Below, in pieces: positions 53,516 through 64,000 of a stretch of DNA of 64,000 bases (position 1 is its first letter; each line of letters starts with the position of its first letter). The DNA is taken from assembly GCA_014529385.2 (NCBI GenBank), contig CM043959.1, forward strand, positions 65,799,253-65,863,252. The letters are read 5' to 3'. This DNA comes from Adiantum capillus-veneris (Eukaryota > Streptophyta > Polypodiopsida > Polypodiales > Pteridaceae). The position numbers and the translations under genes are program-made. Under the pieces are notes generated by a model, which did not search any database, was not told where the DNA came from, and saw only the letters and a list, made by a program, of their open reading frames with translations.

Positions 53516-53818
53516 CTGCTGCAGGAGGATCCCAATTATGAATATGGCAGCAGAAGTGGTAACACAAGCTTTCAAGACCACTTCTCGTTTTGATTCAAGA
53601 GAGGTACTGGAGTTTGATATGCTAGAAACAACCTCTGTTTCGCTGTCCACATCTCCTCTAGAGGAAGAGATTGGAGCATCATTGGTGAATTGAAGCCCCT
53701 TCCCAAGTTCGATCTCCTTGATTTCTTTCACTACACTTGATGGTGCTGAAATGGACTTGTCTTGCCAGTTTTTTGTTTTCCTTTTTGGGGAAGCGCGTTT
53801 CGAACTTGCCTTCACTAT
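53516..53818 (-). CDS. CPBP-family protease, upstream exon
   Basis: Ends phase 0 at donor GTATGA (complement of 53510-53515). The last 24 residues (EVVLKACVTTSAAIFIIGILLQQ) form the first transmembrane helix of plant plastid CPBP proteases, following a polar Ser/Glu/Lys-rich stretch typical of the region after a transit peptide. The acceptor chosen is CAG before 53818 (101 codons). The open frame extends to 53872, so an alternative start is possible. The transit-peptide exon was not identified further right. Confidence 0.72.
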
Positions 53819-55130
53819 CTGCATGGTTGCATTTTCCAGCTTCATATAAAATAGGCCATCTCCTTGTGACATGCAATATTATCTTGCTACTTATCTAACT
53901 AACAAAGTCTTTCAGTGCCCAGAATGCGGAGGCATCTATATTGGCATAAATGTAAGCAAAAACATAATGAAGCTTGTACACTAACGCTGAAAGTTTAAGG
54001 TATATTTTGGAGTGCACATTTCAAAATGAACAATTTGAGAAAACCTTGGCAATAAAAGAGATGGCAAGCATTCAGTCCAGCTTGGCTTTCGACTCCCATG
54101 ACCGAGAGATAAAATAAATAGTGTGTATATATATCTGGCATAACTTTTCCGTCTCAACCAACTTTAATAGCTGTCTTGTTCAATAATACATAGAATTTTA
54201 ATCCTCACTCTACCATGTAAAGTTAACTTCAAAATACATACACACTAACAGTTCATGTCACTGCCGTCAGGAATTACTGCATGTACCCACTTTGCTCTTC
54301 TCTTCAATATGATAACAAAGGGAAACAATCGTGTAAAAAAAATTATTGATTTCCTAATCGGCCCCCTTTGCGCATTTAGACGGAAGCGAAGCAAAACAAT
54401 AGTTGATCTTTTCCTGAATGGGTTTATAAAATCTTCATGTTTATTGATTTCCTAATTGGCCCTCCATGCGCATTTTGATAGAAGCAAAGCAAAACAATAG
54501 TTGATCTTTTCCTGAATGGGTTTATAAAATCTTCATTTTTTAACCACTTCCTCTACTTGCATCAGTATTCTTAACCAAAGCAACTTTCCCACATCACAAG
54601 TCTCTGTAGTTTAATCTCGGCAAGGAATACATCCATATCATCTTCCTCGTGCATAACCTTGGACACTAGCTCCTTACGCAGCTAAGTGGTTCCTCCTTTG
54701 CCACATGGTACAAGAAATAGAATCTACTTGACATGCTAGTAATGGTTCTCTCTTCCCTTATCAAACACAACATAACTTCAAGACCTTTCAGCTAACAGAA
54801 AAAAGAGTAAACTGCAATTGATTGCACAAACGATAACATTCCTCTTTCAAAAAGCAAAAGCTACATCAAAAAAATATGCAGACATCATTACTTGGCAAAT
54901 GTTAAGTCATTGGAGGCATACCAAGATCCTATCCATCCGTTGAAAATTATGTGCCAGCGTGGGAAAAGTCTGCACGATGCTGCCTCCTCCTCCTCCATCT
55001 GTATTTCAAAACATGTATGGTTAGGACCCACAGCAAGCACGAGCATAAGAATAAAAGAGCGCAAAGAGCAACAGACAATGTGATTGCAAGCCCACGCTCC
55101 AAGCGTGTAGCTTCATTGAGCTCCTGTCAG
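53819..55130. other. Probable intron or 5' flank of the protease gene
   Basis: No confident exon. A 98-bp unit (TTATTGATTTCCTAAT ... TTATAAAATCTTCAT) is duplicated at 54343-54440 and 54441-54538. A 12-codon plus-strand stretch with CPECGG lies between AG and GT at 53916-53951. A minus-strand MEEEEAASC-starting frame lies at about 54908-54992 with a donor-like GTATGCC. Neither can be assigned. Confidence 0.4.
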
Positions 55131-55247
55131 CTAGTTGTCATGGGCTTCGGTTGTGTATTTGGAGCTGCGTATAGCGTAGCCTCATCCAAAACATCAATCG
55201 CAGTTGGTGCCCCAATTGAAGATTTCTATGAAATTGAACGACAAAAG
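55131..55247 (+). CDS. Candidate exon of an unidentified plus-strand gene
   Basis: Exactly 39 codons between an AG (CTGTCAG before 55131) and a GTGAG donor (55248-55252), phase 0 at both ends. It encodes a Gly/Ala/Ser-rich hydrophobic segment (MGFGCVFGAAYSVASSK), which could be one membrane helix, followed by TSIAVGAPIEDFYEIERQK. The family was not recognised. The open frame extends upstream (from 54951) and slightly downstream, so it may also be chance. Confidence 0.3.
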
Positions 55248-55362
55248 GTGAGAAACCTTCCCAAAGAATGTAAGATCTCTTAGCGAGAAATGGACTGAAG
55301 AAAGGACGTGGAAAGTAAAGCCCATGGAAGAGAGGATTCTCATTTGTCTTTAAAAGAAAAAG

Positions 55363-55365
<3 letters not shown>

Positions 55366-55403
<38 letters not shown>
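55366..55403. repeat. (CT)n microsatellite
   Basis: Uninterrupted CT repeat. Confidence 0.97.
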
Positions 55404-55407
<4 letters not shown>

Positions 55408-55589
55408 AGTCACGGTCCTTAGATGTTGGGTGTAACATCCCTGGAGGAAGTGCTCTAAAGCTAAATTTCTAGTTTGAAGGTGAGAAAACATACAATGTAA
55501 AAACCATCAAATTTGAAATTTTTCATGCGTAGGTTTTCCAAATTTTTTTTAAAAGCTCATCTCAGGCACTATCCCAAGTATGCAACAAT

Positions 55590-55806
55590 CACGATCAGAT
55601 GTCCACTATATTATACTCCAAGTGAACTACTTAAGTGAACTACTTATAATCTAATTTAAAATGAATACAACATATCGCAAAGTAGATTAAGTAAATTGCA
55701 TGTACAAAGTGAACCCATGTGGTCTCTAGTGAACTCCAAGTGAATCAACAATAAAACTACATGTGATTAGCTATGGACATGCTCTATCATCTTCTCTTTC
55801 ATGAGG

Positions 55807-55880
<74 letters not shown>
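55590..55880. repeat. CT-ended dispersed repeat, copy 1
   Basis: It shares with copy 2 the ordered blocks GATxTCCACTxTATTA, CAAGTGAACT, AAGTAAATTGCATG, ACTCCAAGTGAA and CAACAATAAAACT, and ends in (CT)36 at 55809-55880. A small tandem, AAGTGAACTACTT, occurs twice at 55619-55645. Confidence 0.7.
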
Positions 55881-55883
<3 letters not shown>

Positions 55884-56504
55884 AATGGCTCTTTAACCCT
55901 TTGTTCTACATGAGCAAAATTATAAGAAGATTGAAGGGTTTACAATAGGTCGTAAAAAATACAAATAACCAAAGTGCAATGAAAAAAGCATTGAGATAAA
56001 ACAAGATTCAAAAACCATAGGAGAAAAATGAGCATTGATGCAAGATATGAAAAGGGAAGTACATTAAGAGTTGAGGCAAGGGAGAAGTGGAGGACTATAG
56101 AAAAGATCTGCAACAAAAAGCCACCCACCACAAAACAGACTCTCGATCTTAAAGCCAACAGGAACACTCCAAACAAGAGAGTGCATCTCCTCCACATGAT
56201 AGCATTGCATCAAATGGATCCAGAGGAACAGAAGAGAGAGAAGCCTTCAAGCATCTTTGGTAGTTATCCAAAGCTATGGCAACTGCAACTCGCAAGGAAT
56301 ATTCAGGATGTCAGGGGCAAAGAGCTATTGATGAGGCTTGAATGCATTGAAACCCACCCTAACCACCGCAACACCCACTACTCTCCCACCTTTTGCTAGT
56401 ATCTCCAACAAATTGAAGCAAAAGAAGATCAAGATAAACAAGAAAAGTGCACATACAAACCACAAAACAGGGAAAAATGGCATTTTCGCAATATGTCGCA
56501 ACCT

Positions 56505-56687
56505 TTGATTGGATATCCACTGTATTAGACTTCAAGTGAACTAAAGGGAACCAAACATGGTTGCAAATAAACCCTAAGTAAATTGCATGCACATTGTGAA
56601 CTCATGTATTCTCAAGTGTACTCCAAGTGAACCAACAATAAAACTCCATGTGAAAAAAGCAAGTTGGACTATAAACATGCTTATCAT

Positions 56688-56758
<71 letters not shown>
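56505..56758. repeat. CT-ended dispersed repeat, copy 2
   Basis: Diverged copy of 55590-55880 in the same orientation, ending in (CT)34 at 56691-56758. Confidence 0.7.
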
Positions 56759-56760
<2 letters not shown>

Positions 56761-58600
56761 GAATAGTGGGCTTCAATTCGAGGCTCATCAAATAGATACG
56801 TGCAATCACTATAACATTTCATGCATCGGGCACATGTCCTCTAAATTGTTAATCCTAGGAACATGTGCCCCTGTTATGGCATGGAAACATCTCACAAAAG
56901 AGAGAGCTCCCTGGTAATGCGAGGCCCTTTGGAAAATGCAATATCTAGCCTACCTACACACATGCACAAAAGATTATATGATCCATTAATGGGCTTTGAT
57001 GGTTCAAGATTAGGTTGACATAAAAGAATCCAATTCTTATAGACCATGAGATGTGATTTTACATCTTGATTCACAAAGGAGTTGTTATCACTATTTTACT
57101 ACTTTTGGACATTTTATCAATTTTGTTTATGTTTTACTCTCAAAAATTGTTCACTCAATCATATTGATTGAAGGGGATGGTTGGTACCGAGGGTGTCTTG
57201 TGTTTTGATTCTTGTTCATGTTCTCTTTGTGTGTTGTGATTATTCAATCAATTATTTTATTGAATTTATTTTGATTTAATGAATCAAAGTTGTGTTGAAA
57301 GTGTTGAGAAGATATTAGGAAGACAACATGAGCATAGGCATTGAAGCCCATATGTGTCTTTTACACCTATTCATATTCTTTTTAATTGAGTAGAAGGCTC
57401 ACTTTTATCCTCTAGTGGTTTAAATTCACTAGCATCCCTTGATAGATCCTAGATTGTAAAGTTTTTGCTTGATTTTCAAGAGTCTTTTGCAATGTAGTTG
57501 CTTCACTTGTCACATGAGCTTCTATCCATTTGTTTTTAAAACTCAGGAGATAAACCATTGTGCTCCAGCTTTGGTCTTTCCCATAAGCTATCTGCACATT
57601 TAGGCACGATAGCATTAAGCACGTCCTTTTTTCCTTAGGGTTTGATTTTTCATTGTCCTCCTTTTGCTTCATGACCTAGATATGAGAAGAACTATTATTT
57701 TAACTATTATTTTTTTATGTAGAATGTATCGCTTTGACAATGACTTAGACGTGGCCTAGGAGATAATGACTTAGAAGATATACTAAGCTTTGGCATTTTC
57801 CCTTGGTTGCACTTGAGTGAAATTGGTCAAATCTACTATCAAATAATAGATCCATGTGCTTGCATTGATCCCTTTACTAAGATAGTAGTGCCTGCATGAT
57901 TTGTACTCATCAAACTTGACTCTACATCTGAAGCACTTGGCGGATGGTAAGGCTTGTATGTGTTGCCATCTTTTCTTTGGTGAGCCAACTTTGTTCCACT
58001 CCAAGTTTGGATAATCTTAAGAATCATATGGAATTATTGCAAATAATTTTGAAATTTTATAAGAGACTTTGTTAGGGTAGCTTGTACTTTTACTCACTAG
58101 TTTGATGGCCCCAATTTTCAGTTGGTTTCAATTTTGGAAATATCACAGTCTTATCATTCTCAATGCTAGGTCAAATCTGCTAATGATGCTCAAAGTGAGA
58201 GAATATAGGGTTGAATATGTGCCTTTATAGTTCGTATGCTTTAGTGTGCTCCCTGTCGTAGCCATGATTAGCTTTTGACAAGGGTTTGGGTCATGAGGCT
58301 CTATTTGGTAAAATTTGTCATGATTATTAATGTAGACTAAGCCTCAATAGACGTGTTACAATTGCAATATCATCAAGTAGTCTACCTACTCAATATAGGC
58401 ATTGGAGATTTTAGCTGACACAACACTTGTTGAAGAGGTTTTCATGGGCTTTTAGTGCCTTAGGTCCAAAACCTTGTTTTAACTTGAAGAAGTTATACAA
58501 AACACCGAATGAGATAATCCAAGAAAATCCCAAATCCGAGAAAAACCTTTCAAACGTCCAACCATCAAAATATCATTCACAAACTGAATGTTGTGAAATA
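56759..58600. other. AT-rich region, no gene recognised
   Basis: Several short open frames (for example 57412-57672 minus and 57783-58004 minus) lack recognisable domains and show no splice or codon support. Possibly decayed retroelement, since a gypsy 3' end follows. Confidence 0.45.
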
Positions 58601-59108
58601 ATTTACATATGTTGTCTCTAAACCTATACAATTGTCCAGCTGGTTTTCATGGCTTAAACCAATCATTGTTTTTATTGGAAACATACAACTGCATGGAAAG
58701 TTACACCAAGGTTTCCTTGCATTATTCCAGTACCTTCAGAAGATCTGAAAACTGGTTCTGCCTTTGGACAACTCTTAGTTGTGGTTACTCCTTTACAGTA
58801 CTCAAGTGAGTTATAAATGGAGTCACCATTTAAACCCAAGTGACTCTTAGTTGTGGTTACTCCTTTACAACACTCAAGTGAGTTATAAATGGAGTTACCA
58901 TTTAGACCCAAGTAGTTGCAAACGGACAACAATGTTGAAAATCAAGATATTCATCTTGGTTTCATTGAACTTCCTCACTGCACCAATTATCGGTCACACA
59001 GACAACTGGCTCACTTATGGGACAGCAATAAAGAGAACACCAGTATTCTTAATAAGATGTTACTACTTGTGTTTTCGAGGACGAAACTCTTCCTTAAGGG
59101 GGAAGTAA
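58601..59108 (+). mobile_element. Gypsy 3'-end remnant with 70-bp tandem duplication
   Basis: GACTCTTAGTTGTGGTTACT-like units are repeated at about 58773-58842 and 58844-58913. At 59070-59108 the frame CVFEDETLP, followed by a stop and a purine tract AAGGGGGAAGTAA, is the usual end of a gypsy polyprotein before the 3' LTR. Everything upstream is too decayed to assign. Confidence 0.6.
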
Positions 59109-59702
59109 TGTCAGGACACGGGTCCTGTATCCTAAGAACTAGGCTAGGCAAGGACTACGGCCAAGGGCCGGGCTAGGCAGTGTGGACAGGGGATCCGTCT
59201 AGGGCAAGGGGCTAGGAGCCCACCCTATAAAGGGAGGTTGGGAGGAGGATCTACCAGGGCCTAGTTGCCTAGTTTCTTATAATAGGGAGAGAATCACCCA
59301 TTCAGAATGCGTTGTGTTAACGTATGCACTTAACAGATCCTTTAGCATTAGAAATAATACTTGTATGCTGCCCATCCAACGCGGGATGAATAGCAGCAGT
59401 AAGAGTGAGGTGCTTTTCCCCAACCACTTATAGCCAGTCTTTCACGACTGACGATAAATTATGACTCACCAAGTGAGATCCCAACCATATACCAGATATG
59501 GAGTGGAGACAACCAACTAGGTTAAAAGCGGAGTGGAGTTTAGAACATCCAATCACAACACCCATACTGTACCATTAGCTCGGTGGCAGGGTGTAAACTC
59601 ATAATAAATCGACCAGAGAGATTGCACCGGCATTGCAAAAGAGTACAAAAAGAATAAAGTCCATGAATTTGAATGCCGCTCTGAATAAATCTGTGTTAAA
59701 CA
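59109..59702 (+). repeat. LTR (3') of the decayed gypsy element
   Basis: Starts TGTCAGGACACGGG directly after the PPT. CCCTATAAAGGGAGG (about 59222) is a TATA box, followed by a leader with AGGGCCTAG. The end is placed at the last TTAAACA (about 59702), which is uncertain because no second copy is present. Confidence 0.55.
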
Positions 59703-60785
59703 CTAGGGTCCATAACACCTAGTGTGCATGCATTTAACACAAACGTATCCGAACCGCAATTCCAGGACGAGACTTTTCACAATACGTACATGAAAATCTT
59801 GCAACAAAAGTTGGACCATAACAGAATCTGAAAACCCAGTCACACCTAGGTACCAACCATGAGACATTCTCATTAACATAGCATACTTGGCTATATACAG
59901 AAACAACCCTCCGTTAAGATGGTTGCACAGTACTTGTAATCGTAACAAGTCTGTACTTAGTACCCCACAATTTCTGGCCACTGAAATTGTTCCTAATATT
60001 GTGTGCCCATAATGGTCTAACCAACGGACAAAACCAGCACTTAGGGACTTTGTCGCGACACATCATTAGGAATAAGGCGCAAGTGTCAATCCCAGAGACT
60101 CATATTCTCCACATGTGGAATATGTCTCAAATAAGGATGTAGGAAAAAAATGGCATCCATCAAGTACAAGCTTGTACTTGTGTGTGGAGGTAACTGCAAA
60201 CACTCTGCGACGTGAGTGAGAGGGACCCTCATTATCATAGCTACACACTTGGCTAAACGGAACTCCGTGAGTTCCATGTTGTATCCCATGTGAGAACATG
60301 TGCCAAATCGAACCCTACACGTGGGTTCATAACATCATAATGCAGAAATGTATATTGGACACTACGGCTCAAAATACTTTGCTTCAACATGCCCTTGGCA
60401 TGTCTCTGAAACATGCAATCATATTTATACGACTTGAAAAAAAAACAAGCAAAGCATACTAAAAAATGGAATAACACCAAATCAATAGATGTGTACCTGG
60501 GAATTGAACGTAATGTTCACCTACCCGTATTCAAATGTAAAGGAGCACGTCTTCCACCTGTGAAAAACAAGCAACATGGCAGTGGGAACCTTGGGTGTTT
60601 GTGTTGCAATCCAAACCCTTTGGTTATAACCTACATAATCAAACCCCTTGGTAAGACCCTTTATAGAATATGCTCAACTAGCAGGTCACGGTAACCAACA
60701 TAGTCGACCGTGTACAAAAATGATTGGAATCAACTGAAAAAGTTGAATGTGTCCACTACCCCGTGGGAGATTGCAGACTTCTTTC
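59703..60785. other. Spacer, no gene recognised
   Basis: An inverted repeat ACACTAG...CTAGTGT brackets a loop at about 59700-59725. Otherwise no features. Confidence 0.4.
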
Positions 60786-60977
60786 TGTTGGGGTATAAAG
60801 CCCAATGTGGTCGCCCAGGTAAGTGGGCGGGCGGCCAGGTATGTACACATATTCTTTTGTTAAAACATAATAAGAACTCACTATGCTCTACACATTACAG
60901 TAGAGCGAGTTCACCATATCGTCGTGCTCTTCTTCTCGCACTCTCTCTCGCGTCGCACTTCCGCTCGTACTCCTTCA
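60786..60977 (+). repeat. Copia 5' LTR (about 192 bp)
   Basis: TGTTGGGGTATAAAGCCC to CTCCTTCA, two bases before the PBS. GGTATAAAGC at the start is a possible TATA. The left end is inferred from the TG and is not confirmed by a second LTR. Confidence 0.65.
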
Positions 60978-60979
60978 AC

Positions 60980-60991
60980 TGGTATCAGAGC
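60980..60991 (+). promoter_or_regulatory. Copia primer-binding site
   Basis: TGGTATCAGAGC, the initiator-Met tRNA complement. Confidence 0.9.
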
Positions 60992-62063
60992 TCAGATCGA
61001 GGCTCGGGGCAGCATTTGCAGGTAGCCAGAGTCACCTGCTCAGATTGGAGTGAGATTCGACAAGCGAAGACACAGCCCCAAATCTTGTGGGCGTACCTGA
61101 AGGGCTCGGTGTTCTCAGAATTTCATTCTGAGGTCATCTCGACCACCGTTCGGCTTCGACAAAGGTCTGCGCAGGCCATTTTCGACTACGTGATCTCAAC
61201 GGGTGCAGATCCGACTTTGCAAATTTGGGGTTTTCGGCCTACGGCTGCAGGTGCTGAGGATATCGACACTCCTAGAGTGTTGATTTGCGGCTGTCTACAC
61301 ATCGAAGGACGGCTCACAGTTCTTGGAGGTGTGTCACATACGACACGGGCGCATCTACACACAGACTGTAGGCGACATCCACTAGTTCATCAGGTAGCTT
61401 GTGTTTGCTGCTTGATATTCCAGATTTCATCGTGACATTGCAGGTACTTCCACATGGGATGTATTGTCAGAGATGATGTATGTCTGTTGAGGGTTTGCTG
61501 GCTGTGAGTCACGCAGCAAACAATCGCCGCAGCGGTTACAGCATACAGTGGGAAATTTGTGGATGTATGACTTTGTGGGAAGTCTATGTACTGTCAGATT
61601 TACTGCAGCCTTTGTTGAGGGTCGAGTGAGGTTTTATTGAGCTGGAGGATTCTCGAATGTTGAGATCCTTTCGGTGATACAGGTCTTGGAGCGATCCCTC
61701 GAGCACCCTTAGATAGGCAGCTAGGATGTATTGACTGTGAGTTAGACAGTTGGGATTGCATCTTTGCTTTACTGCCGTTGAGGCATTGTCACAGTCTATG
61801 CTTATAGGACAGTGACAGGACAGTACAGGTGCAGGACAGGTTTACCCGCAGCTTACAGTGTCAGAGAGACAGTGTTTTTTGAGCTGTTTTTTGGTCTGTT
61901 TTTAGTACACCAGAGCCATTTTACAAAGGAGACTGCCAAAATTTCTGCAGAATCTGAAGCTTTCTTGGTTCATTTGACAGGTTGATATTGGTTCAGAGGT
62001 CAGTTTACAGGGGAAACTCTGCCGAATTTTTCCCAAAAAAGTAAACTATTGTGAAGCGTAGCT
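60992..62063 (+). other. Copia leader
   Basis: About 1.07 kb between PBS and gag. The open frame 60710-61435 starts upstream of the LTR and is not a real gene. No conserved motif noticed. Confidence 0.6.
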
Positions 62064-63296
62064 ATGGCTGGATCACAAGACACTGCTCTTTACAATATCA
62101 AGAAGCTGGATGGAACCAATTTCCCATTGTGGAAGAAGCAGATTTGGCACGTGTTGGTACAAAAGAAGCAGATAAAACCTATAAAGCTCAAGGGGATAAA
62201 ACCAGAAGATATGGACGAAGATGAATGGAGCGAAATGGATGAATTGGCACTTTCTACCATTATGCTGACTTTGGCAGAAAGCGTTTACTTCAATGTAGCA
62301 AACGAGATGTCGGCTTATCAAGCATGGTTAAAGCTGAGTGATCTTTATGAGAAGCAGAGTGCAGCTTCACAGGTATACTGGCTTAAGAAGCTTGTTGACT
62401 TGAAGATGAAAGAAGGGACACCTATGTCCAATCATCTGAATGAATTCAACACAATCTATAGTCAGTTGTCAGCTCAAGGTGTCAAGTTTGATGAACCTGT
62501 TAGAGCTATGTTCCTGTTGATCACATTGCCGAAAAGTTGGGACACTTTTCGCACAGCTTTGAGTAATTCTGCACCTCTAGATGGTTTGAACATAGCAGGT
62601 GTAGAAGGAAGTCTGCTTACTGAAGAAACCAATAGAAAGACAATGGACAAAGGCAAAGGAACAGCCTTAGTTGTCAGGGGAAGGACAAAAGAAAAGTACA
62701 AAGGTGGAAAGAGGAATCAATCTCGTAGCAAGTCCCGCAGTGCTAAAGGCAAGAGTGACATAGAATGCTACCATTGTGGCAAGAAGGGTCACATGAAAAG
62801 AGACTGCAGAGAATGGAAAGCAGAAAAAGGCAAAGAGAAAGCTGAAGACCATGGTGAGAAGAACAAGTCCTCAGTGAAGATTCAAGAAATAAATGTGACA
62901 AACACTGTTGCAGAGGATGACAGTCTAGTGTCAGGAGACATCTACTTCTTGAAGAATACAATGGACTCAGCTCTTCTTACAGCATCTGATGGAAATGCAC
63001 TGAGTGACTGGATAATAGACTCAGGGGCATCACTTCATGTGTCTCCAAACAAGGAGTGGTTTACTTCTTATGTGACCACTAAAGATCATGTTCGGCTAGG
63101 CAATGGGCAGACATGTGAGATCTTAGGTGTTGGAGATGTTCAATTGAAGTTTCAGAATGGCTCTTCTTTCACGCTGAAGAATGTGAGACATGTTCCCGCA
63201 ATTACAAAGACATGTTCAGCACAGGTTTACTTGATGATGCTGGCTACGTCACCATTTTTAAACAGAACATGTGGAAGATATCCAAGGGTTCTATGA
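62064..63296 (+). CDS. Copia gag and protease
   Basis: A 410-codon frame starting MAGSQDTALYNIKKLDGTNF. Gag core with LDGTNFPLWKKQIWHVL (copia-type YxxWxxxM region) and LPKSWDTFRTALS. Zinc knuckle CYHCGKKGHMKRDC at residues 235-248 after a Lys/Arg/Ser-rich stretch. Protease active site WIIDSGASLHVS (Asp319). The frame leaves the family sequence near residue 383 (about 63210), where a frameshift occurs; the last roughly 27 residues are out of frame. Confidence 0.92.
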   Translation: MAGSQDTALYNIKKLDGTNFPLWKKQIWHVLVQKKQIKPIKLKGIKPEDMDEDEWSEMDELALSTIMLTLAESVYFNVANEMSAYQAWLKLSDLYEKQSAASQVYWLKKLVDLKMKEGTPMSNHLNEFNTIYSQLSAQGVKFDEPVRAMFLLITLPKSWDTFRTALSNSAPLDGLNIAGVEGSLLTEETNRKTMDKGKGTALVVRGRTKEKYKGGKRNQSRSKSRSAKGKSDIECYHCGKKGHMKRDCREWKAEKGKEKAEDHGEKNKSSVKIQEINVTNTVAEDDSLVSGDIYFLKNTMDSALLTASDGNALSDWIIDSGASLHVSPNKEWFTSYVTTKDHVRLGNGQTCEILGVGDVQLKFQNGSSFTLKNVRHVPAITKTCSAQVYLMMLATSPFLNRTCGRYPRVL

Positions 63297-64000
63297 CAGT
63301 AGCACATGGAGTAAAGTCTGGAGGACTTTACATGATTTATGTAAAAATGTAATCAATGTAACCGAGTAGCCGAACGTTTCTTTGTGGCATAGCCGGTTAG
63401 GACATATGTCCAAGAAGGGAATGGAAATATTGTCTCGTTCTGGTTATTTGCCTGGCTTTTCATTCAATGATTTTAAATTCTATGAACATTGTCTGTATGG
63501 TAAGCAAACACAATAGCCACATAAGCATAGAAGCAGTAGAAGAGATACACAGTTGGCACTTGTTCATAGTGATTTGTGTGGACCTATGCCTAACCTATCT
63601 CTAGGGGGAGCTTCTTACTTTATGACATTTATAGATGATTACTCGAGGAAAGTATGGGTTTACTTTCTCAAGCACAAGGATGAAGCGTTTAGTGTTTTCA
63701 AAACGTTTGTGACACTTGTGGAGAATCATAGTGGCAAGAAGCTTAAATGCTTACACACTGACAATGGTGGAGAGTATGTTTCAAAGGCCTTTCAGGACTT
63801 TTGTGAGTCAAAAGGTATAAAACGTGAACTTACTGCTCCTTACAATCCTCCTCAAAATGGTGTTGCTGAGAGGATGAATAGGACCATACAAGAGAAGGTC
63901 AGAAGTATGTTGTCTAATGCACAGCTGCCAAATGGGTTTTGGGCTGAAGCTGTATCAACAGCTGTTCATCTTGTAAATAGATCTCCTAGCAAGGTTTTGC
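63210..64000 (+). pseudogene. Copia integrase, incomplete at window end
   Basis: After the frameshift, SRLGHMSKKGM-type text (one start residue decayed) gives the GAG-pre-integrase zinc region. It is followed by VHSDLCGPM (first Asp), FIDDYSRKVWVYFLKHK, LHTDNGGEYVS (second Asp), APYNPPQNGVAERMNRT (Glu) and AVHLVNRSPS. Stops at about 63349, 63366 and 63514 and the lost knuckle residues make it a pseudogene. Confidence 0.88.

Larger units (their letters stand above)
60786..64000 (+). mobile_element. Ty1/copia element, 5' part, runs off the window
   Basis: A short LTR, PBS, a leader of more than 1 kb, gag-protease frame and integrase. The order protease-integrase, with RT presumably beyond 64000, identifies copia. 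A frameshift and stops in integrase show it is defective. Confidence 0.9.

Noticed and set aside
55940-56197. Hydrophobic minus-strand frame, candidate membrane protein or transit peptide
   Set aside because: Composition follows from AT-rich DNA (Phe/Leu/Ile); no motif, and no splice sites joining it in frame to the protease exon were found.
59700-59725. CACTA-like terminal motif
   Set aside because: Only a 7-bp inverted repeat close together; no partner terminus, subterminal repeats or transposase.
60710-61435. 241-codon plus-strand open frame
   Set aside because: Crosses spacer, the copia LTR and the PBS; no plausible protein would span these.
1-64000. CRISPR array, bacterial operon, riboswitch, rRNA or tRNA gene
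   Set aside because: The tandem repeats lack spacer structure of a CRISPR, the genome context is eukaryotic, and no cloverleaf or rRNA text was recognised. The TGGTATCAGAGC strings are primer-binding sites, not tRNA genes.

Overview
This is nuclear DNA of a land plant with a large, retrotransposon-bloated genome. The evidence is plant-type LTR retrotransposons (Ty3/gypsy chromovirus, Tat/Ogre-like, Ty1/copia) primed by initiator-Met-tRNA-type sites, short GT-AG introns, a plant plastid-type CPBP (CAAX/Abi) protease gene, telo-box motifs of the AAACCCTAA kind, and many long GA/CT microsatellites. A fern, gymnosperm or lycophyte-like genome would fit best. The species cannot be read from the sequence, and no rRNA or tRNA gene was seen.

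Host gene: four exons of one minus-strand gene for a CPBP-family intramembrane protease can be assembled at 53516-53818, 12841-13071, 12693-12755 and 12474-12598. Three of them are packed together with introns under 100 bp. The first recognisable exon lies 40.4 kb upstream, so 13072-53515 reads as a single giant intron full of nested retroelements. The 5' end (plastid transit peptide) and the 3' end (HxxxN motif) were not found with confidence.

Layout: (1) 1-2255: non-coding, LTR fragments and simple repeats. (2) 2256-10911: a small LTR element (family D, TSD CTATG). A 4.5-kb LTR element (B1, TSD AACAG) is inserted in its interior, and a LINE is inserted in the GA tract of its right LTR. (3) 10912-13071: spacer and the 3' exons. 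(4) 13072-15180: intron sequence with tandem duplications. (5) 15181-34156: a deep nest. An A-type LTR is split by a B solo LTR, which is split by a 10.7-kb Tat/Ogre-like gypsy element, whose left LTR is split by a 1.47-kb solo LTR (C). Next to it a second A LTR is split by a second B element (B2), whose ORF is split by an A solo LTR. (6) 34653-45456: two decayed plus-strand gypsy elements fused head to tail inside integrase/gag, the second ending in a chromodomain and an LTR with a telo-box array. (7) 46111-51167: more A LTRs, one split by a B solo LTR. (8) 51168-53515: spacer and B-like remnants. (9) 53516-59108: the upstream protease exon, intron or 5' flank, a possible plus-strand exon, CT-microsatellite repeats and gypsy remnants. 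(10) 59109-60785: LTR and spacer. (11) 60786 to the window end: the 5' part of a Ty1/copia element.

The most distinctive system is LTR family B. It has LTRs of about 1.2 kb, canonical PBS and PPT, and an internal region that holds one long conserved ORF (coiled coil plus Asp/His-rich repeats) with none of the usual gag, zinc-knuckle, protease, RT or integrase signatures. Four B insertions are visible, and three of them sit inside A-family LTRs.
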